In this document: positions 1 to 6,920 of the stretch, piece by piece
Layout of the letters: every line of letters starts with the position of its first letter
Numbering within the stretch: position 1 is the stretch's first letter
Assembly: GCA_013336035.1 (NCBI GenBank)
Contig: JAAXUL010000075.1
Coordinates: 1-15,554 of the forward strand
Source: Chloroflexales bacterium
GTDB lineage: Bacteria > Chloroflexota > Chloroflexia > Chloroflexales > Chloroflexaceae
Direction of reading: 5' to 3'
Length of the DNA stretch: 15,554 nucleotides
Notes under the pieces: generated by a model
Databases searched by the model: none
Told to the model about the DNA's origin: nothing
Seen by the model: the letters and a program-made list of their open reading frames with translations, nothing else
Made by a program: the position numbers and the translations under genes

Positions 1-93
1 TTACAACGTCACCTTGGAACCGATGGCGGTTGCGGCTGATTGACGGCCGCTGCCCCGCCTATTTTCACGTTAGCAATTTACCACCCCACCATC

Positions 94-663
94 ATGCGAT
101 ACATATCTGCCATCATCGCCGCCATCGTAGTCTGCACCATCGCCTCCCTGCTCGGCATCGGCTCCGCGCAGGCCCAGCCCATCACCCCCGCCGCCACCTA
201 CAAGACCTACCTCGCCTACCTTGCCGGCCCCGCCAGCGCCCAGACTGCCGCCGAGCGCGAGATGGCCGAGCAGGTCCTCTCCCTAGTCAATAGCGAGCGG
301 GCCAGTGCCGGCTGCGGGCCCCTGAGCTTCAACCAGAAGCTTACCGACGCCGCCCAGGCCCACAGCGAGGATATGGCGCGCAACAACTTCTTCAGCCATA
401 CGGGCTCCGACGGCTCGAGCTCGTCGCAGCGGGTCACCAGGGCCGGCTACAGCTGGAGCTACACCGGCGAGAACGTCGCCGCCGGGTATGCGACCGCCGA
501 CGCCGTGATGCAGGGCTGGATGAACAGCGATGGCCACAGGGCCAACATCCTCAGGTGTAGCTTCACCGAGATCGGGATCGGCTACATCTATGAGGCCGAC
601 GACACCTTCCCCGGACCCTATGGTTACAGCTACTACTGGACGCAGGTCTTCGCCAGGCCGTAA
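94..663 (+). CDS. Secreted CAP/SCP-domain protein
   Basis: Predicted exported protein of 189 aa with one CAP (cysteine-rich secretory/antigen 5/PR-1) domain. Residues 1-27 form a signal peptide (hydrophobic core IIAAIVVCTIASLLGI, then SAQA). The CAP domain covers about 58-187. The usual cavity residues are visible: His90 in AQAHSEDM, Glu126 in GENVAAG and His148 in SDGHRANIL, with an FSHTG segment at 100-104. Cys74 and Cys155 could form a disulfide. I chose ATG 94 because the signal peptide begins there; an in-frame TTG at 40 would add a non-signal-like tail. No clear Shine-Dalgarno precedes ATG 94. Bacterial CAP proteins are extracellular and mostly of unknown substrate, so no reaction is assigned. 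The gene stands alone on the plus strand and ends at a hairpin terminator. Confidence 0.9.
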   Translation: MRYISAIIAAIVVCTIASLLGIGSAQAQPITPAATYKTYLAYLAGPASAQTAAEREMAEQVLSLVNSERASAGCGPLSFNQKLTDAAQAHSEDMARNNFFSHTGSDGSSSSQRVTRAGYSWSYTGENVAAGYATADAVMQGWMNSDGHRANILRCSFTEIGIGYIYEADDTFPGPYGYSYYWTQVFARP

Positions 664-697
664 CCGGGCGCGCGACCCGCGCCAGCAGAGAATCGCA

Positions 698-722
698 CAG
701 GGAGGGCCAGTGGCCCTCCCTG
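698..722 (+). terminator. Hairpin terminator between convergent genes
   Basis: A perfect 11-bp inverted repeat (CAGGGAGGGCC, loop AGT, GGCCCTCCCTG) begins 34 nt after the CAP gene stop and is followed by TTTGC on the plus strand. It lies between two convergent genes. The T tract is short, so it fits a terminator for the plus-strand gene best; the stem could also stop the minus-strand transcript. Confidence 0.75.
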
Positions 723-746
723 TTTGCATACCGCGCGGGCTTATTA

Positions 747-1217
747 TCAGGAGGCGGCGACGATCACGAAGAGCATAAAGCAGGCGCCGAGGGCGATCAG
801 GGCGAGCTGGGCGTAGCCGAGGATCATGCCAATGACGGCCATGCCGTCGCCCGAGAGGCGCCCGCCCGACTGACGGATCTCGCTGCGGGCCATATGGCCG
901 GTCACGATGGCGATGATCGCCGCGATGAAGGGTACGACGACCCAGGCGAGGATGCCCGACACCAGGCTGGCGATGGCCATGTTGCTGTTCGGAATGACCT
1001 GCGGGGCGTAGCCGGCAGGCGCCTGCTGGTACTGCGCCGGCATCTGGTACTGGCCGGGCATCTGGTACTGGCCGGCGGGCTGAACGGGGGGCGGCACAGG
1101 CAGCGAGCCGGCAGGTTGGGCTGTGGCAACTTGCGGCTGCTCGACGAGCCGCGCCCCGCAGTTATAGCAGAAGCGCTGCCCCTCATCGCTCGTCGCTCCA
1201 CAATGGGCGCAGATCAT
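747..1217 (-). CDS. Zinc-ribbon protein with DUF4190-type membrane domain
   Basis: Small membrane protein (156 aa) of unknown function. The N-terminus is a zinc ribbon with Cys3, Cys6, Cys17 and Cys20 (CAHC...CYNC). A Pro/Gln-rich linker (28-75) carries three QMP-type hexapeptide repeats (PAGQYQ, MPGQYQ, MPAQYQ). Two hydrophobic segments (about 81-107 and 128-154) flank the polar GHMARSEIRQSGGRLSGDGMAVIG stretch typical of DUF4190 proteins (shown here at residues 107-130). The ATG has a good GGAGG site at 1224-1228, 6 nt upstream. It is the last gene of the minus-strand run, 105 nt after trpC. A TACAAT at 1260-1265 may give it a promoter of its own. The domain assignment rests on motif memory; the job is unknown. 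Confidence 0.85.
   Translation of the reverse strand: MICAHCGATSDEGQRFCYNCGARLVEQPQVATAQPAGSLPVPPPVQPAGQYQMPGQYQMPAQYQQAPAGYAPQVIPNSNMAIASLVSGILAWVVVPFIAAIIAIVTGHMARSEIRQSGGRLSGDGMAVIGMILGYAQLALIALGACFMLFVIVAAS
1026..1079 (-). repeat. Three tandem 18-bp repeats within a coding region
   Basis: Three adjacent 18-bp units at 1026-1043, 1044-1061 and 1062-1079, each starting CTGGTACTG on the plus strand. They encode the QY-QMP hexapeptide repeats in the linker of the zinc-ribbon protein. Being multiples of three, copy changes would keep the frame. Confidence 0.85.
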
Positions 1218-1259
1218 GTCAGTCCTCCGGTAATCGTCCGGTGATTCTCGCGTATGCTC

Positions 1260-1265
1260 ATTGTA
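1260..1265 (-). promoter_or_regulatory. Possible -10 element for the zinc-ribbon gene
   Basis: The minus strand reads TACAAT here, 42 nt before the zinc-ribbon ATG and inside the 105-nt gap after trpC. At 16-19 nt spacing I find no TTGACA-like -35 (CAACCT at 17 nt), so this is a weak candidate that would need an activator or another sigma factor. Confidence 0.35.
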
Positions 1266-1322
1266 CGCGCCGACTGAACCAGAGGTTGCATGGGGCTCGA
1301 GCTCCAGCGCCAGGCCCTCGCG

Positions 1323-2123
1323 CTACGCCTCGGCCAGGGCCCGTACCAGAGCGCCGATATCAGGGGCCGTGACCAGCGCCTCGCCCACCAGCACCGCGTC
1401 GGCGCCGTACGAGCGCACCTCTACGACATGCTCGGGCGTAAAGATGCCGCTCTCGCTGACCAGGATCGGGCGACCCGGGCCAGGAGGCAGCAGACGGGCC
1501 AGGCGCGCCGTCGTCGCGAGGGTCGTCTGGAAGCTGTGCAGATCGCGGTTGTTGACGCCCAGCACCGGCGCGCCCGCGGCCAGGGCCCGCTCGAGCTCGC
1601 CCTCGGTATGGACCTCGACCAGGGCCTCCATGCCCAGGCGATAGGTCAGGGCCAGCAGCTCGGCCAGAGCGCTGTCGTCGAGGGCGCCGGCGATCAGCAG
1701 CAGGGCGTCGGCCCCATAGGCGCGGGCCTCGTAGACCTGGTAGGGGTCGATGATGAAGTCCTTGCGCAGCACAGGGGGGACATTAGGAAGCTGCCTGATC
1801 GCCTCGAGGTACTTCAGGCTGCCCTGGAAGAAGCGCCCATCGGTGAGGACCGAGATCGCGGCGGCGCCCGCGGCGGCGTAGGCGGTGGCGAGGGCCAGGT
1901 GATCGAACGGCTCGATCAGCACGCCGCGGCTCGGCGAGGCCTTCTTGACCTCGGCGATCAGGGCGGTGGCCGGCGGGCGCCGCAGGGCCGCCGCGAAGCC
2001 GCGGGGCGCCGGGGCCCGGGCCGCGCGCTCCTCGAGCGCCGCCAGGGGCAGCTTGGCGCGCTGCCGCGCCACCTCCTCGGCCTTATGCGCAAGAATCTTC
2101 GTCAGGATCGTCTCTTCAGCCAT
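1323..2123 (-). CDS. trpC: Indole-3-glycerol phosphate synthase
   Basis: Catalyses ring closure of 1-(2-carboxyphenylamino)-1-deoxyribulose 5-phosphate to indole-3-glycerol phosphate in tryptophan synthesis; cytosolic TIM barrel. The 266-aa length is normal. Barrel motifs occur in order: AEVKKASPSRG (57-67, with Glu58 and Lys60), SVLTDGRFFQGS, VLRKDF with Lys121, LVEVH with Glu170, GVNNRDL with Asn191, VSESGI and GADAVLVGEAL. The ATG lies 5 nt after the stop of the upstream RCK gene. The AGGAG immediately before it is too close to act, while an upstream AAGGAG in the RCK stop region is better placed, so translation is probably coupled. The trpD gene of the same pathway lies two genes upstream. 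Confidence 0.97.
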   Translation of the reverse strand: MAEETILTKILAHKAEEVARQRAKLPLAALEERAARAPAPRGFAAALRRPPATALIAEVKKASPSRGVLIEPFDHLALATAYAAAGAAAISVLTDGRFFQGSLKYLEAIRQLPNVPPVLRKDFIIDPYQVYEARAYGADALLLIAGALDDSALAELLALTYRLGMEALVEVHTEGELERALAAGAPVLGVNNRDLHSFQTTLATTARLARLLPPGPGRPILVSESGIFTPEHVVEVRSYGADAVLVGEALVTAPDIGALVRALAEA

Positions 2124-2128
2124 CGCTC

Positions 2129-4084
2129 CTAATCTCCTTCAGCACGGGCGGCGGGCCGGCCGGCGCGCCGCGGGGCTCTAGCGGGCGAGGATAGCGCGCT
2201 CGACGCGCCACCGATCTGGGCGCGCAGGCGGGCCAGGGCCTTGAGCTCGGCCAGCAGCACGGCCTCGTCGCCGGGCGCGATGGGCATCTCGAGGCCCGGC
2301 AGGGTGTAGGCCAGGCCATCGCGCCGCAGCGCGATCACCAGGCTCTCGGTCTGATCGCGGATCTCGGCCACCGTGCGGCCCGCCAGGCCATCGCCCCCGC
2401 TCACAGTCGCGGTGACGAAGAGCCGCTCGCCCACATCAAAGGCGTGGTCCACCTCGCGCAGCACGGCCGCGGCGGCCAGGGTGGGCGCCGCCAGGGCCGA
2501 GGTGCTGTAGGCGGTGTTGATGCCGAAGAGGGCCGAGAGCCGCTCGGCCAGCACGTCGCTGAAGACCCGTAGCACCAGATGGACCTCGGGGCGTATGCTG
2601 CGGGCGGTCAGGCCCACCTGCAGGTTGGTCAGGTCATCGCCCGACAGCGCGGCCACCGCGTAGGCCCGGGCGATCCCGGCCTCCTCGAGCACCGCCGGGT
2701 CGCGGGCATCGCCGAGAAACACGGGCACGCCCTGGGCCTCGAGCTCTGCCAGCACGCGCGGCGAGGTGTCGGACTGACAGACAGCCACCAGCCTGGGCTG
2801 AAGCTCGAGGCTGGCCAGAAGCCGCACCACGGCGGCGCCAACCTTGCCCAGGCCGCAGACGATCACTGTATTCATGCGCTCGCTCGGGCGCTGCGGCGAT
2901 AGCCCCGGGGCCAGAAAGCGGACCTTGCCCCCGGCCTCATTGTCGACGCGCACCCGCTCGAGGGCCGCGAGCGTGCCGAGCAGCAGCACGACATCACCAG
3001 CCTCGAGCCGCGACATAAACTGCCGGCTGCGCTCGCGCCCGCTGGCGTCACGGAGCCGCAGCATCCGCACGCCGTAGCTCTGCTCGAGGGCCGTCCCGAA
3101 GCCCGAGATCTTGCTGTCGGCGGCCACGGTCACCTCCGATAGGGCCAGCAGGCCCTCGGGCAGGCTGAGGACGTGGACGATCTCGCGGCTCACGGCGGCG
3201 GCGGCGAAGGTTGGCGCCGCCAGAGCCGCCGCGCCGAAGGCCGAGTTACGCCCGAAGCTGCGCTCGAGGTTGCGGTCGAGCTCGCGATTAAAGATGCGCA
3301 GCACCGTCTGCAGCTCGGGGCGGCGGCGGCGGGCCGTCAGGGCCACCTCGACATTCTTCAGATCATCGCTGATCGCGACTACCAGGCCGCGGGCGCGCGC
3401 CACGCCCGCGCTGCGCAGCACATCAGGGTCGCGGGCGTCGCCGACGATGAAGGGCACCTTCAGGGCCATGATCGTCGCGGCGAACTCGCTGGAGGGGTCG
3501 CTATCGACGGCCACCACCTCGTGCCCCACATCGAGGAGCTGCAGCACAGTGCGGTAGCCGACCCGCCCGATCCCGCAGACCACCACGTGGTCGCTGAAGG
3601 TGCTGGCCAGCGAGATCTGCCAGCCCTCGCGACGGGCCCCTTTGTCGAAGAGCAGCCGCGCGAAGTCGACGACGCTCTGGAGCAGGAAGAACAGGCCGAA
3701 GAGCGGCACGCCAAAGAAAATCAGCCGCCCGCTCAGATCCTGGGGGAAGTCTGACTGCGCGTTAAACACGAGCAGCAGCATTGTGTGATAGAAGGAGGCG
3801 GCCAGATCGCCGTCGGGGCCGCAGCGAACCCCGGACGCAGCGCAGACCCGCGGGAAGTAGACGAGGTAGAGGTAGAGGGCGCTTCCGACGAGCAGGGCCG
3901 CCAGGCTCGCCAGCGAGACCCAGGCCTGGCGCCCGAGGATCCCGATGTCGCGCAGGTTGGCCCGCAGCAGCCGCCAGAGCCGGTAGCTCCGCCGGCGCTG
4001 CCGCAGCCGCTCGAGCCGGATCTCGTCCTCGGAGGCTGTGGGCCGGGGGGCCGCGCCTGGTATATCGCTGCTGATGGTCGTCAT
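2129..4084 (-). CDS. Double-RCK (TrkA-type) channel-like protein with non-canonical pore
   Basis: Membrane protein of 651 aa built like a bacterial 2TM potassium channel with two cytosolic RCK modules. A basic N-terminal stretch (21-53) precedes TM1 (about 55-77), a pore-like segment (95-116) and TM2 (about 119-143). RCK-N 1 (165-280) has GIGRVG at 171-176 and Asp194 ending beta-2, as in NAD-binding Rossmann folds; a TrkA-C-like part follows (305-383). RCK-N 2 (404-520) has GLGKVG at 411-416 but Cys436 instead of the acidic residue; a second TrkA-C part follows (549-617). Against MthK-type channels the pore aligns without gaps from SFY to GR, yet TVGYGD is replaced by FNAQSD (107-112). K+ conduction therefore cannot be assumed. 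It sits between trpD (77 nt upstream, across a hairpin) and trpC (5 nt downstream). The family is clear; the ion and ligand are not. Confidence 0.88.
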   Translation of the reverse strand: MTTISSDIPGAAPRPTASEDEIRLERLRQRRRSYRLWRLLRANLRDIGILGRQAWVSLASLAALLVGSALYLYLVYFPRVCAASGVRCGPDGDLAASFYHTMLLLVFNAQSDFPQDLSGRLIFFGVPLFGLFFLLQSVVDFARLLFDKGARREGWQISLASTFSDHVVVCGIGRVGYRTVLQLLDVGHEVVAVDSDPSSEFAATIMALKVPFIVGDARDPDVLRSAGVARARGLVVAISDDLKNVEVALTARRRRPELQTVLRIFNRELDRNLERSFGRNSAFGAAALAAPTFAAAAVSREIVHVLSLPEGLLALSEVTVAADSKISGFGTALEQSYGVRMLRLRDASGRERSRQFMSRLEAGDVVLLLGTLAALERVRVDNEAGGKVRFLAPGLSPQRPSERMNTVIVCGLGKVGAAVVRLLASLELQPRLVAVCQSDTSPRVLAELEAQGVPVFLGDARDPAVLEEAGIARAYAVAALSGDDLTNLQVGLTARSIRPEVHLVLRVFSDVLAERLSALFGINTAYSTSALAAPTLAAAAVLREVDHAFDVGERLFVTATVSGGDGLAGRTVAEIRDQTESLVIALRRDGLAYTLPGLEMPIAPGDEAVLLAELKALARLRAQIGGASSALSSPARAPRRAGRPAARAEGD

Positions 4085-4092
4085 GGCCCTTT

Positions 4093-4133
4093 GTGATCCG
4101 TGATCCGTGACCAGGCCAGATCACGGATCACGG
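4093..4133 (-). repeat. Two-register hairpin in the trpD-RCK gap
   Basis: GTGATCC-type heptamers are repeated on the left arm and their complement on the right, so two alternative perfect 13-bp stems exist. One pairs 4093-4105 with 4119-4131; the other pairs 4098-4110 with 4121-4133. The loop or interval is 13 or 10 nt. The structure fills most of the 77-nt gap between trpD and the RCK gene and ends 8 nt before the RCK ATG. There is no T tract after it on the minus strand (ACAAAGGGCC), so it is not a standard terminator. It could act as an RNA processing or stability element, or be a small palindromic repeat. Confidence 0.75.
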
Positions 4134-4161
4134 CATGGCACCGCCGAACACAAGCGGCCAA

Positions 4162-5181
4162 CTACTCGGCGTTGCTGGCGGCCACCAGCCGCCCGAGGCG
4201 CGCGAGGGCCCGGCCCTCGTCGATGCTGGCGCGGGCCTGGACAAGCCCGGCGGCCATATCCGCGGCCAGGTCGCCCGCCACGAGGGCGGCCGCGGCGTTG
4301 AGCAGGACCACATCGCGGTGGGGGCCCCTGTCGCTTCCGTCGAGGACGCCGCGCACGATCGCGACGTTGGTGGCCACATCGCCGCCCCGCAGGGCCTCGT
4401 GGGACGCCCACTGCAGGCCCAGGTCCGCGGGGGCTATCGTCATTCGCCGGGGCGCCTGGCCGGCTCGCACATCGAAGACCAGATTGGGGCCGCTCAGGCT
4501 CAGCTCATCGACGCCACCGTCGCCGTGGACAACCAGGGCGTGGGTGGTCTCCAGGCGGCTGAGGGCGCGGGCCAGCTTCTCGGCCAGCGGCGCCGAGGCT
4601 ACGCCGAGCACCTGGTGGCGCGCGCGGGCCGGGTTGGTCAGGGGGCCGAGGATATTGAAGGCCGTGCGGATGCCGATCTCGCGGCGCACCGGGCCGGCGA
4701 AGCGCATCGCCGGGTGGAACTTCGGGGCGAACATAAAGCCAATGCCGGCCTCGCGCAGGCAGCGCGCCACGCCCTCGGCGTCAAGCTCGATCTTCACGCC
4801 CAGGCCCTCGAGCACATCGGCGCTGCCGCACACGCTCGACATGGCCCGGTTGCCGTGCTTGGCGACAGTCAGACCAGCGCCGGCGGCCACAAAGGCCGCC
4901 GCGGTGCTGATGTTAAAGGTGTGCGAGCCATCGCCGCCAGTGCCGCAGGTGTCGGCCACGGGGCCGTCTACATACACAGGGGTGGCCTTCTGGCGCATCA
5001 CCTCGGCCATGCCGGCGATCTCGGCGTCGGTCTCGCCCTTCAGGTGTAACGCGGTGAGGAAGGCCCCGATCTGAGCCGGCGTGGCCTCGCCGGTCATGAT
5101 CTCCTCCATCACCGAGGCCGACTCGGCCTGGGTCAGCTCTTTGCCGCCGACGACGGCGATAATGGCATCGCGAATGTTCAC
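4162..5181 (-). CDS. trpD: Anthranilate phosphoribosyltransferase
   Basis: Joins anthranilate to phosphoribosyl pyrophosphate to give N-phosphoribosylanthranilate, the second committed step of tryptophan synthesis; cytosolic. The 339-aa length matches the family. Visible motifs are the PRPP loop CGTGGDGSHTFN (79-90), KHGNRAMSS (108-116), GSADVLEGLG (119-128), RTAFNILGPLTNP (172-184) and the metal-associated GDGGVDE (220-226). I placed the start at GTG 5181: it gives the canonical MNIRDAI start and has GGAG at 5188-5191, 6 nt upstream. A longer in-frame TTG at 5274 lies inside the promoter -35 and is not used. The gene heads a transcript with the RCK gene and trpC. No anthranilate synthase gene is in this window. 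Confidence 0.97.
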   Translation of the reverse strand: MNIRDAIIAVVGGKELTQAESASVMEEIMTGEATPAQIGAFLTALHLKGETDAEIAGMAEVMRQKATPVYVDGPVADTCGTGGDGSHTFNISTAAAFVAAGAGLTVAKHGNRAMSSVCGSADVLEGLGVKIELDAEGVARCLREAGIGFMFAPKFHPAMRFAGPVRREIGIRTAFNILGPLTNPARARHQVLGVASAPLAEKLARALSRLETTHALVVHGDGGVDELSLSGPNLVFDVRAGQAPRRMTIAPADLGLQWASHEALRGGDVATNVAIVRGVLDGSDRGPHRDVVLLNAAAALVAGDLAADMAAGLVQARASIDEGRALARLGRLVAASNAE

Positions 5182-5187
5182 GAGTGA

Positions 5188-5191
5188 CTCC
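5188..5191 (-). promoter_or_regulatory. Ribosome binding site fixing the trpD GTG start
   Basis: GGAG on the minus strand lies 6 nt before GTG 5181. It selects this start over a TTG 93 nt further upstream, which overlaps the promoter. Confidence 0.8.
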
Positions 5192-5245
5192 GTACTGCGC
5201 GGTGGGCCAGCGGCCGCCCCCTTGGCAGAGTGCGACAACGCCGCT

Positions 5246-5274
5246 ATTGTATGCTGGCGTGGGGGCGCGGTCAA
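5246..5274 (-). promoter_or_regulatory. Housekeeping promoter of the trpD cluster
   Basis: On the minus strand, TTGACC (5269-5274) and TACAAT (5246-5251) are separated by exactly 17 nt, close to the sigma-70/SigA consensus. Transcription would start near 5239-5240, leaving a leader of about 58 nt before the trpD GTG. The leader shows no run of Trp codons and no strong terminator/antiterminator pair, so a classical trp attenuator is not evident. Confidence 0.85.
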
Positions 5275-5310
5275 TGCCTTGTCGCGCCCATCACCGCCCT
5301 GGGCGGCACC

Positions 5311-6099
5311 CTACGACCCGCTCCCCACATAGTGCCGCAGGCCAAACTGCCAGAACCGGTAGGCGACAAACCCCAGGGCGACGGCCACTGGCGGGCCGAG
5401 CCACGCGACCGCGCCGACGTCGCGGCCCATCAGGTAGCTGGCCGGGTAGAACGAGGCGAAGCCGTAGGGGATGAGCCAGGTCATCAGGATGCCGATGGCG
5501 CGCGGGTAGATCGCCAGGGGGTACTTGGCGAACTCGCTGGTGTTGAAGACCACCAGGATGACCGGGATCGAGTTGGTGATCCAGAAGGCGCTCACCGCCG
5601 TGATCAGGTTCAGCGCGATGAAGATCGCCCCGCCGCTCAGCACGGCCAGGCCCAGGTAGGTCAGGTTGAGGGCCGTGACCGGGATGGCCAGGCCCGCCCA
5701 CGCCTTCGCCACCAGGGCCGAGCCGATCACGAAGTTACCGATCCCGTCGTGGCAGAAGCGGTCGGCCAGCAGGTGAAAGAGCGGATCGATCGGCCGCACC
5801 AGGAAGCGGTCAAACTGCCCCGACCTGATGTAGGCCCACCCCAGCGTCCACAGGTTGTCGGCGAACATATGGCTGATCGACTTCGCCAGGACCAGCAGCC
5901 CGTAGATCAGCAGGATCTCGTCGAGCGTCCAGCCGTTCAGGTCGGGCACCTGGCGCACCACCACCCAGAGCGCCAGCAGGCTCGTCGCCTCAAGCACCAG
6001 GGTCGACGAGGCCCCGATCAGGAAGTTCAGCCGGTACTCCATCAGGATCTTGAGGCGGTTGAGCAGGAAGGCCCAGTAGAGCCTGATATAGCGCGGCAT
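5311..6099 (-). CDS. ABC-2 type transporter permease (COG3694-like)
   Basis: Inner-membrane subunit of an ABC-2 exporter, 262 aa with about six hydrophobic segments (near 26-48, 60-77, 118-132, 142-165, 172-185 and 226-247). The layout and sequence (for example SGQFDRFLVRPIDPLFHLL at about 113-131, FAKYPLAIYPRAIG at about 190-203, and the tail AYRFWQFGLRHY) match the permease family that pairs with COG4586 ATPases and COG4587 permeases. ATG 6099 lies 2 nt after the stop of the preceding permease, with a GGGGGA site just before that stop, so translation is coupled. It is the last gene of the exporter; the trpD promoter begins 37 nt downstream. The substrate cannot be told from sequence. Confidence 0.9.
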   Translation of the reverse strand: MPRYIRLYWAFLLNRLKILMEYRLNFLIGASSTLVLEATSLLALWVVVRQVPDLNGWTLDEILLIYGLLVLAKSISHMFADNLWTLGWAYIRSGQFDRFLVRPIDPLFHLLADRFCHDGIGNFVIGSALVAKAWAGLAIPVTALNLTYLGLAVLSGGAIFIALNLITAVSAFWITNSIPVILVVFNTSEFAKYPLAIYPRAIGILMTWLIPYGFASFYPASYLMGRDVGAVAWLGPPVAVALGFVAYRFWQFGLRHYVGSGS

Positions 6100-6101
6100 G
6101 T

Positions 6102-6920
6102 CTATCCCCCCTGGACCGTCACCCTACGCAGGGCCCGGCCGAAGACGCGGCGCGAGACCACGGCGAGGCCGGCGAGCCAGGCCAGCTGCACTAGAAAGAC
6201 CCGCGGCGCCTCGCTCAGGGGCGTGATACCCGTGAGCAGCGCGATGGGGGCGAAGAGCACCTGGGCAAACGGCAGGGCGGCGGCGATGGCCTGCAGCCAG
6301 ATCGGCAAGATGGTCAGCGGCAGCAGGGCCCCGCTGAAGAACTTGCCGATGCCCTCGTAGAGCACCGACAGGCCCCAGGTCTCGGTAGTGTAGAATGCCA
6401 GGCTGGCGAACAGCCAGTTGAAGCAGAAGAAGATCACCCGCCCGAGCAGCAGGGCCGCCAGGAAGGCCAGCCAGCGCAGCGGGCTCGCCGGCAGCTCTAG
6501 CCCATAGAGTAGCCAGGCCACAAACAGCAGCGGCGCCTTAAAGACCATATCGGTGGCCAGCTCGGCCAGGTTCTCGGCCAGGTAGCGGCCCTGCAAGTCC
6601 ACCGGGCGCAGCAGCTCGACGCCGATCTGGCCCTCGCGCAGCAGGTGGTTCATGCCCAGGATGAAGCGGCTCTCGAGCATCGGGGCGAGGATCTGGGCGA
6701 TCAGCACATAGTTGATCATCTGCTGGAGCGTCAGCCCGCCGATGGTCGCGCTGCCGGCGCCGGCGAAGACGGCCCTCCAGAAGAAGGTCATGATCGCCAT
6801 GGTGAGCACCTGGGTGAACAGCTCGACCCAGACCCAGATCGAGTAGGCCAGGAAGTTCTTCGGCACCATCGCGGCGATGCCGGCATAGATGGCCGCCCGC
6901 CTGCGCAGCGTGCTCAGCAC
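6102..6920 (-). CDS. ABC-2 type transporter permease (COG4587-like)
   Basis: Second membrane subunit of the exporter, 272 aa. The start is GTG 6920, whose seven bases GTGCTGA overlap the end of the ATPase gene. A strong GGAGG at 6928-6932, 7 nt upstream, supports it. The N-terminus (MLSTLRRRAAIYAG) is the typical short basic lead-in. Hydrophobic spans follow near 23-52, 64-79, 118-136, 146-170 and 193-230. The segment LREGQIGVELLRPVDLQGRYL (about 89-109) parallels the SGQFDRFLVRPIDP stretch of the partner permease, as expected for paralogous half-channels. A much longer reading of this frame up to 7604 merely runs through the ATPase gene out of frame and is not real. Confidence 0.88.
   Translation of the reverse strand: MLSTLRRRAAIYAGIAAMVPKNFLAYSIWVWVELFTQVLTMAIMTFFWRAVFAGAGSATIGGLTLQQMINYVLIAQILAPMLESRFILGMNHLLREGQIGVELLRPVDLQGRYLAENLAELATDMVFKAPLLFVAWLLYGLELPASPLRWLAFLAALLLGRVIFFCFNWLFASLAFYTTETWGLSVLYEGIGKFFSGALLPLTILPIWLQAIAAALPFAQVLFAPIALLTGITPLSEAPRVFLVQLAWLAGLAVVSRRVFGRALRRVTVQGG

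Noticed and set aside
1..39. TAA read on the minus strand at 1-3 as the end of another gene.
   Set aside because: The same frame has another stop at 70-72, leaving only about 22 codons; no start or motif supports a gene.
40..65. TTGACG ... TATTTT upstream of the CAP gene as a promoter.
   Set aside because: Spacing is only 14 nt, and no better -10 appears before the ATG; the real promoter may lie before the window.
1290..2132. Plus-strand open frame opposite trpC, and similar ones opposite the RCK, trpD and PBP genes.
   Set aside because: Same antisense shadow effect of high GC; the opposite strand carries unmistakable families throughout.
5182..5240. Possible trp attenuator or leader peptide ahead of trpD.
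   Set aside because: No Trp codons in a short leader frame, no terminator with T tract, only weak 4-bp stems.
5285..5305. Six-base-pair hairpin (CGCCCA/TGGGCG) after the last ABC permease gene.
   Set aside because: Short stem, 9-nt loop and no T tract; too weak to call a terminator.
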